Below, in pieces: positions 59,094 to 64,000 of a stretch of 64,000 bases of DNA. Source of the DNA: Pedobacter aquatilis (lineage in GTDB: Bacteria; Bacteroidota; Bacteroidia; Sphingobacteriales; Sphingobacteriaceae); the NCBI RefSeq assembly GCF_030409415.1, contig NZ_JAUFPW010000033.1, forward strand, positions 160,049 through 224,048. The letters run 5' to 3'. The position numbers and the translations under genes were made by a program. How positions within the stretch are numbered: the first letter of the stretch is position 1; each line of letters starts with the position of its first letter. The notes under the pieces were generated by a model. The model ran no database searches, was not told the origin of the DNA, and saw only the letters and a program-made list of their open reading frames with translations.

Positions 59094-59517
59094 GGTAAAA
59101 TATATAGCATTTGTTGTTACCAATATAATTTTTCCCGCAGATTATGCGGATTGCAGCAGATATAAATCAAAGAATGCCATAATCTTTTTCCAAAGAATTA
59201 AAATTTTCTGTGGAATCTGTGTTTCATTGGCAAAAATCTCCCGCAGATAACGCTGATTACTGCAGATATAAATCAAGAAATAAAATAAGTTTTTTTCAAA
59301 GGTATTTCTGGTGTACTAGGGGGTTTTATTTTGAAGGATTTTCAAGGCACAAGTCATTCTGTATAAAACTGATATAAGCAAATGTAGAATGAAGCGGAGT
59401 AAAGCATTTATCGGGACTAAAGGCAGCCACTAGATTCATCAATTTCCGTGAATTCTGTGTTTCTGTGGCAAAAAAATCTCCCGCAGATTATGCAGATTAC
59501 CGCAAAACTATTAGAAT
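59094..59517. repeat. Dispersed repeat fragments between convergent genes
   Basis: Three copies of CCCGCAGAT...GAT-rich sequence lie near 59132, 59240 and 59480, each followed by GCAGATATAAATCAA or a close relative. A GAATTCTGTGTTTCTGTGGC piece near 59450 belongs to the 28121 repeat family. No gene is present in this 424-base stretch. Confidence 0.6.
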
Positions 59518-59542
59518 AAAAAAAGCTGCCAAGGCAGCTTTT
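59518..59542 (-). terminator. Terminator of ychF
   Basis: AAAAGCTGCC and GGCAGCTTTT enclose the two bases AA at 59531-59532. On the minus strand a U-run follows the stem. It lies 29 bases after the ychF stop. Confidence 0.75.
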
Positions 59543-59570
59543 CATGTATTTTAAGAATGAGTTTTAAGGT

Positions 59571-60671
59571 TTAAACGTTAAATCTGAAGTGCATAATGTC
59601 ACCATCTTCAACAACGTAAGTTTTACCTTCAACGCCTAATTTACCGGCATCTTTACAAGCATTTTCAGAACCTAAGGTTACGAAATCGTTGTACTTAATG
59701 ACCTCGGCACGGATAAAACCTTTTTCAAAATCGGTGTGGATTACACCTGCAGCTTGTGGCGCTGTGAAACCTTTGGTAATAGTCCAAGCCCTAACTTCTT
59801 GTACACCTGCGGTAAAGTAAGTGTAAAGGTTTAATAATTTGTAAGCCGCACGAATCAATTTATTTACGCCTGATTCATCTAAGCCTAAATCTGCTAAAAA
59901 CTCCTGACGCTCTTCGTAGCTTTCCAATTCGGCAATTTCCGACTCGATTTTTGCGGAGATTACTAAAACTTCAGCTTTCTCATCAGCAACATTCGCCCTA
60001 ACTAAATCTACATATTTGTTTCCAGTCACAACAGATGCCTCATCAACATTACAAACGTACATTACCGGTTTTTGGGTAAGTAGGCCTAAATCTTCAATAA
60101 AGTCGAAATCTTCTTGAGGTAAAGCTGCCGTACGGATAGATTTGCCACTTTCTAAATGAGCTTTAACAACCGTTAAAATTTCATAAGTACGTTTAGCATC
60201 TTTGTCGCCACCAGTTTTGGCCATTTTTTCAACCTTCTGAATACGTTTATCAACGGTATCCAAATCTTTAAGTTGTAATTCTGTATCGATAATTTCCCTA
60301 TCGCGAATTGGGTCTACCGAACCATCTACATGGATTACGTTTCCATCGTCAAAACAACGCAAAACGTGTATTATTGCGTTTGTTGCACGAATGTTGCCTA
60401 AAAACTGATTGCCTAAACCTTCTCCTTTTGATGCGCCTTTAACTAGACCAGCAATATCAACAATTTCGATCGTGTTCGGTTGAACTTTGTTTGGCTTAAC
60501 CAATTCTGCAAGCTTTGTTAACCTATCATCTGGTACTGTAATTACGCCAACATTTGGCTCAATTGTACAAAAAGGAAAATTTGCAGCCTGTGCCTTTGCA
60601 TTTGATAAACAGTTAAAAAGAGTTGATTTACCCACATTTGGTAAGCCAACTATACCACATTGTAATGCCAT
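59571..60671 (-). CDS. ychF: Redox-regulated P-loop ATPase YchF
   Basis: The 366-residue protein is an OLA1/YchF ATPase: [19 protein letters not shown] (P-loop), [13 protein letters not shown] (switch I), [18 protein letters not shown] (switch II), YVCNVDE in place of the GTP-type NKxD, a coiled-coil insert and a C-terminal TGS-like domain ([20 protein letters not shown]). It prefers ATP and associates with ribosomes and oxidative-stress control. Its leader contains two 7-bp microsatellites and its promoter box lies beyond them at 60823. Confidence 0.97.
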   Translation of the reverse strand: MALQCGIVGLPNVGKSTLFNCLSNAKAQAANFPFCTIEPNVGVITVPDDRLTKLAELVKPNKVQPNTIEIVDIAGLVKGASKGEGLGNQFLGNIRATNAIIHVLRCFDDGNVIHVDGSVDPIRDREIIDTELQLKDLDTVDKRIQKVEKMAKTGGDKDAKRTYEILTVVKAHLESGKSIRTAALPQEDFDFIEDLGLLTQKPVMYVCNVDEASVVTGNKYVDLVRANVADEKAEVLVISAKIESEIAELESYEERQEFLADLGLDESGVNKLIRAAYKLLNLYTYFTAGVQEVRAWTITKGFTAPQAAGVIHTDFEKGFIRAEVIKYNDFVTLGSENACKDAGKLGVEGKTYVVEDGDIMHFRFNV

Positions 60672-60682
60672 TTATATATCTT

Positions 60683-60729
60683 GATTTACGATTTACGATT
60701 TACGATTTACGATTTACGATTTACGATTT
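60683..60729. repeat. Heptamer microsatellite GATTTAC
   Basis: Six full copies and one partial copy of GATTTAC lie directly 12 bases upstream of the ychF start codon, in its 5' leader. Copy number could change by slippage. Confidence 0.85.
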
Positions 60730-60730
60730 C

Positions 60731-60807
60731 ACCTTTCACCTTTCACCTTTCACCTTTCACCTTTCACCTTTCACCTTTCACCTTTCACCTTTCACCTTTC
60801 ACCTTTC
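60731..60807. repeat. Heptamer microsatellite ACCTTTC
   Basis: Eleven perfect copies of ACCTTTC adjoin the GATTTAC array. Both arrays lie between the predicted ychF promoter at 60823 and the ychF start. A slippage change would alter the ychF leader, not its protein. No CRISPR-like spacers exist. Confidence 0.9.
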
Positions 60808-60822
60808 ACCTTTTTCAGGCGG

Positions 60823-60830
60823 CAAAGATA
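60823..60830 (-). promoter_or_regulatory. Bacteroidota -7 box of ychF, upstream of the microsatellites
   Basis: Minus strand TATCTTTG. A transcript start just after it gives a leader of about 145 bases made almost entirely of the two heptamer arrays, whereas neighbouring genes with this box have leaders near zero. Confidence 0.5.
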
Positions 60831-60906
60831 AGCTTTTAAAACCTTTAATTAAAGGCAGTAATTTGTGGCTGACTTATATTTTATCTAAGTTTATCGAAAA
60901 TTAAAA

Positions 60907-61374
60907 ATGATGACAGAACAATTTGAACAAGATAAGCCAGATGAAGTGAAATTAGTGGTAACGGAAGATATGCGCAGTTATATTTATGATATTACGAAGT
61001 GGGCTAGATTTATCTCAATTGTAGGGTTTGTGATTTCGATTTTTGTAATAATGGCTGCTTTTAGTATTCCGGCACTAATGAATAGTAATCCTGGTGTGGC
61101 TGCACAAATGAGCCAATTGGGCTCGAATGGCGCAACCGTAATTACGGTGGTTTATTTTGTGCTTGGCTTATTGTTATTTTATCCTAGCATTTTGCTTAAT
61201 AAAATTGCGAAAAAGGCAAAACAAGGTGTTTTATTTGGCGATCAGGAAAGTCTTAATGAATCTTTCGCTAATTTAAAATCGTTGTTTAAATTTTGGGGAA
61301 TCGTTACAATTGTAGTTATTGCTTTCCTTTTATTTTCGAGGTTGTTGGTTGGCGCTGCAATGGCTGCAGTTTAA
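60907..61374 (+). CDS. Small membrane protein (possibly DUF5362 family)
   Basis: The 155-residue protein has an acidic start (TEQFEQDKPDEVKLVVTEDM) and three hydrophobic helices (SIVGFVISIFVIMAAFSIPAL, GATVITVVYFVLGLLLFYPS and LFKFWGIVTIVVIAFLLFSR). The soluble loop KIAKKAKQGVLFGDQESLNE, with a helical FANLKSLFKF, recurs in small Bacteroidota membrane proteins assigned to DUF5362. Function unknown. It is divergent from ychF and ends before a bidirectional terminator. Confidence 0.75.
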   Translation: MMTEQFEQDKPDEVKLVVTEDMRSYIYDITKWARFISIVGFVISIFVIMAAFSIPALMNSNPGVAAQMSQLGSNGATVITVVYFVLGLLLFYPSILLNKIAKKAKQGVLFGDQESLNESFANLKSLFKFWGIVTIVVIAFLLFSRLLVGAAMAAV

Positions 61375-61390
61375 AAATAATTCAAATGAT

Positions 61391-61423
61391 AAAAAAAGCC
61401 CTGAATTATTCAAGGCTTTCTTA
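61391..61423. terminator. Bidirectional terminator
   Basis: AAAGCCCTG at 61395-61403 pairs with CAAGGCTTT at 61411-61419 with one mismatch. A-rich and T-rich flanks allow termination in both directions between convergent genes. Confidence 0.75.
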
Positions 61424-61432
61424 TTATGGTAA

Positions 61433-61756
61433 TTAAAACGAAAAATCGTCGGTTGTTTTTGCGCTATGTTCTCCATTTTCTGAATATTCATAACGTTTTT
61501 CTACAACATCCTGATGGGTTTTGATGTAATCTACAGTTTCATTTAAACCTTCTGCAAATTTTTCGAAATCTTCTTTGTATAGAAAGATTTTATGTTTTAC
61601 AAATACGCCGTCTTCTAATCTTTTCTTGCTTTCCGTTACTGTTAAGTAGTAATCACCTGAACGAGTGGCCTTCACATCGAAAAAATAAGTTCTCTTACCT
61701 GCTCTTACTTTCTTTGAAAAAACTTCTTCTCTCTCTTTATTGTCGAATTCTCCCAT
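61433..61756 (-). CDS. PUR family DNA/RNA-binding protein (DUF3276)
   Basis: The 107-residue protein is a PUR-type nucleic-acid-binding domain: RAGKRTYFFDVKATRSGDYY, LTVTESKKRLEDGVFVKHKI and FLYKEDFEKFAEGLNETVDY. An acidic tail ends DDFSF. It would bind single-stranded nucleic acid in the cytoplasm. ATG 61756 is used because it starts at the family's own MGEFDNKEREE; the longer in-frame start is not supported. It is the core-genome relative of the N-terminal half of the element's hybrid gene at 13937, and it lies 3 bases after the ABC exporter gene ends. Confidence 0.92.
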   Translation of the reverse strand: MGEFDNKEREEVFSKKVRAGKRTYFFDVKATRSGDYYLTVTESKKRLEDGVFVKHKIFLYKEDFEKFAEGLNETVDYIKTHQDVVEKRYEYSENGEHSAKTTDDFSF

Positions 61757-61834
61757 GGTTGGTATTGATGTTGGTTTTTGGTTTCGGTAAATATAAAGCA
61801 AATATTTAAAGTTCAAAATAGAATTTAACACAAA

Positions 61835-63625
61835 TTAAGCAGTACGACTTTCTTCTTCTAAGAGCTGATTGTTGTAAAGCTCCGTATAGTTGCCATTCAG
61901 ACTAATCAGTTCATTGTGTGTACCTTGTTCAATTATCTTTCCATCATCTAAAACCAATATTTTATCAGCATTTTTTATAGTAGAAATTCTGTGCGCTATT
62001 AATATGCTCGTTTTGTTGAGCATTATTTTACCAAGATTTTGAAGGATTTCTTCTTCGGTTTTGGTGTCAACCGCCGAAAGGCAATCATCAAATATTAAAA
62101 TACTTGGCGATTTAATTAACGCCCTTGCAATTGAAACCCTTTGTTTTTGACCGCCTGATAAAGTTATACCACGTTCTCCAAGCATGGTTTCGAACTTTTC
62201 TTCAAAATCTATAATGTTACTATAAACAGAGGCATTTTTTGAAGCCTCATACACCTCGTCATCTGTAACCGTATCTAAACCAAAGGCGATGTTATTTTTT
62301 ATCGTGTCAGAAAAAAGAAAAACCTCTTGTGGTACAAACCCAATCTGGCTTCTATAATCTTTCAGGTTCAAACCTTTCAAATTTTGCCCATCAACATTAA
62401 TTTCCCCACGTTCAACATCATACATCCTCATAATTAAATTCGCCAATGTAGATTTTCCAGAGCCGGTTTTACCAATTATGGCTACAAACTCCCCGCTCTT
62501 AATTTCAAAACTTACATCTTTTAAAGCTTCAATTCCGGTATCAGGATAGGTGAAACTTACGTTTTTAAAGGAAATATTTCCTTTAATTTCGAGGTTTTCA
62601 TTATTGGTTGATTGAATATCTGATGGGATATCTAAAAACTCATTAATCCTTTTTTGAGAAGCCGCTGCTCTTTGTATTAGTGACGTAACCCAACCCAACA
62701 TGGTTACCGGGAAAGTTAATTGGTTGATGTAAATGATAAATTCTGCAATGTTACCGGCCGTAATACTACCATTCATAACCTGTACACCACCAACGTAAAT
62801 GGTTAGAATTGTACTTAAGCCAATCAGAAGCAGCATAGTTGGATAAAATAACGCAGAAACCTTTACCAAACCCATCGAGTCTATTTTGTAATCGTTGCTT
62901 TGTATTTCGAACATGTTGCGGGTATAATCTTCCCTTACGTAAGATTTTATAATCCTGATGCCCGATAACCGCTCTTGTACAAAGGTTGATAAGTTGGAAA
63001 GTCTTTCCTGTATTTGGCCACTTTTCTTAAAAATCAGTGTATTTACATAGTATATAATTACAACCAAAAATGGGAGGGGAAGCAAACAATAAATGGCCAG
63101 TTTGGAGTTTACATCAAACATCGACCAAATAATCAATACCGATAAAACAAATGTATTTATTGTGTACATAATCGCCGGACCAACGTACATTCTCACCCGG
63201 TTCACATCTTCAGTAGCCCGATTCATTAAATCGCCAGTATTATTTCTTCTATAAAAGCCTAAACTTAGTTTTTGGTAATGCTGGTAAATATCGTTTTTCA
63301 TGTCGAACTCGATATGTCTCGACATTAAAATAATGGTTTGCCGCATAAAAAATAAAAACAATCCCCTTAAAATGTAAAGTGCGATAACCAAAAAGCCAAA
63401 ATATAAAAGGCTGTTACTGAAGATATCATATATAAGCTGTTGGCGATTAAATCCTTCAAAAAGATTGTAAATCAATATGTTTTCGGTAATTAAATCGAAT
63501 GCGTAACCGATAACCTGAGCCGGTACAACACCAAAGATGTTAGAAATAACAACGAAAATGCTTCCGGGAATAATCCACCATTTATATTTTAAAAAGTATT
63601 TATTTAGGCGACTCAGGTGTTTCAT
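61835..63625 (-). CDS. ABC exporter, permease-ATPase fusion (MsbA-like)
   Basis: The 596-residue half-transporter has six membrane helices in its first 330 residues (VFWWIIPGSIFVVISNIFGV-like start and LLLIGLSTILTIYVGGVQVM) and an ABC ATPase domain: AIIGKTGSGKSTLANLIMRM, TLSGGQKQRVSIARAL and ILIFDDCLSAVDTKTEE. It works as a homodimer to export lipids or drugs; the substrate is not readable. ATG 63625 is preferred to the TTG at 63634 because a -7 box overlaps the latter. Confidence 0.95.
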   Translation of the reverse strand: MKHLSRLNKYFLKYKWWIIPGSIFVVISNIFGVVPAQVIGYAFDLITENILIYNLFEGFNRQQLIYDIFSNSLLYFGFLVIALYILRGLFLFFMRQTIILMSRHIEFDMKNDIYQHYQKLSLGFYRRNNTGDLMNRATEDVNRVRMYVGPAIMYTINTFVLSVLIIWSMFDVNSKLAIYCLLPLPFLVVIIYYVNTLIFKKSGQIQERLSNLSTFVQERLSGIRIIKSYVREDYTRNMFEIQSNDYKIDSMGLVKVSALFYPTMLLLIGLSTILTIYVGGVQVMNGSITAGNIAEFIIYINQLTFPVTMLGWVTSLIQRAAASQKRINEFLDIPSDIQSTNNENLEIKGNISFKNVSFTYPDTGIEALKDVSFEIKSGEFVAIIGKTGSGKSTLANLIMRMYDVERGEINVDGQNLKGLNLKDYRSQIGFVPQEVFLFSDTIKNNIAFGLDTVTDDEVYEASKNASVYSNIIDFEEKFETMLGERGITLSGGQKQRVSIARALIKSPSILIFDDCLSAVDTKTEEEILQNLGKIMLNKTSILIAHRISTIKNADKILVLDDGKIIEQGTHNELISLNGNYTELYNNQLLEEESRTA

Positions 63626-63631
63626 ACTATA

Positions 63632-63639
63632 CAAACTTA
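63632..63639 (-). promoter_or_regulatory. Bacteroidota -7 box of the ABC exporter gene
   Basis: Minus strand TAAGTTTG, followed by 6 bases and then ATG 63625. It fixes the start codon and predicts a leaderless message. Confidence 0.5.
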
Positions 63640-63732
63640 GGTAAAATTGGCATTCTACACTACATATTTATGGTTATGTACTCAAGCTTTAAAAATTAAT
63701 GACATTTTAGAATTTTTAAATAACTATAGCAA

Positions 63733-63914
63733 CCGTTGGTTGAAACCAACGGCAATGAAGAGCAAATCCCTTAAAGGCATTATTTAAAGAGTATGCATAA
63801 TTCATTTTAAGCGGCTTCAGTTAAATATCTTTGATAAAAAAGCATCGAACTTTAAAATAACCGCAACAATTTATAGTAGCAGATACAACTCCCCTCCTTA
63901 TTTTCAAGGAGGGG
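63733..63914. repeat. Two dispersed hairpin repeats at the right end
   Basis: CCGTTGGTT at 63733-63741 is inverted at 63744-63752 (AACCAACGG). CCCCTCCTT at 63891-63899 is inverted at 63906-63914 (AAGGAGGGG) and belongs to the same family as the element near 20390. No gene is supported from 63640 to 64000. Confidence 0.6.
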
Positions 63915-64000
63915 TTGGGGCAATGTCATTAACTTAAGGGAATCATAGGGTAAGGAACTGTAAAAACAGTTCCTTTGTGCTTTCGAAACAACCCCCATGA

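Noticed and set aside
60683..60807. Possible coding repeat protein (plus strand, 7-residue period)
   Set aside because: The heptamer microsatellites open a frame by chance; the frame overlaps the ychF start and contains only repeat-derived residues.

Overview
The window looks like a chromosome segment of a Bacteroidota bacterium, most likely family Sphingobacteriaceae (Pedobacter-like). Evidence: AT-rich housekeeping genes; promoter boxes of the Bacteroidota type TAnnTTTG; a type IX secretion plug protein; a TamL-type lipoprotein of the BamA/TamA family; a PUR-domain (DUF3276) protein; TAT-exported Gfo/Idh/MocA and sugar-isomerase proteins; and families of intergenic repeats typical of these genomes. 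The genus is an inference from protein character, not from a database search.

Positions 1 to about 1,900 are AT-rich and nearly gene-free. They hold one small membrane-protein gene split by an in-frame amber stop. From about 1,940 to 17,950 lies a visibly GC-richer block that is the right part of an integrative conjugative element of the CTnDOT/Bacteroidota type. It has a traE-F-G-(lipoprotein)-I-I-like-I-like-J-K-L-M transfer operon, a histone H1-like protein, a zinc-finger protein, a PUR/RadC hybrid, SSB, a DUF932 protein and a tyrosine integrase at the right end. TraN, a relaxase and a coupling protein are not visible, so within this window the element is incomplete. The element carries its own short interspersed repeat (six recognisable copies, three of them inside genes in the same reading frame) and uses real Shine-Dalgarno sequences at tightly packed gene junctions, which is uncommon in this phylum.

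From 17,985 to the end is core genome. An EVE protein, antiporter and thioesterase are followed by a cytoplasmic alpha-amylase. Then comes a four-gene operon of exported proteins (SUMF1-like, Gfo/Idh/MocA, ApbE, sugar isomerase), probably for oxidised-sugar metabolism. The T9SS plug gene, a tandem array of about 143-bp palindromic repeats, an ABC-F ATPase and NudK come next. An Rrf2-type regulator and its neighbouring NAD(P)-binding oxidoreductase share a matching operator (TGTAAY-N7-ATTACA). pyrD, an AlkD-like protein, tRNA-Cys with a small basic protein, TrmH-family methyltransferase, TamL, a patatin/barrel protein, TspO, an M28 peptidase, an OmpA lipoprotein, methionine aminopeptidase, a PLC-like/alkaline phosphatase fusion, MgtE, YchF, a PUR protein and an ABC exporter fill the remainder.

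The most interesting functional unit is 47,552-53,177: an exported ankyrin protein, a DUF2271 protein with a TGASVT sequence resembling the FMN acceptor site of flavinylated proteins, a PepSY/flavodoxin/FAD reductase membrane protein, and a convergent ApbE flavin transferase with altered active-site residues. Together they look like an extracytoplasmic electron-transfer system. Other highlights are the PUR-RadC hybrid at 13,937, 11-bp direct repeats at the integrase end, and two 7-bp microsatellites occupying the leader of ychF.
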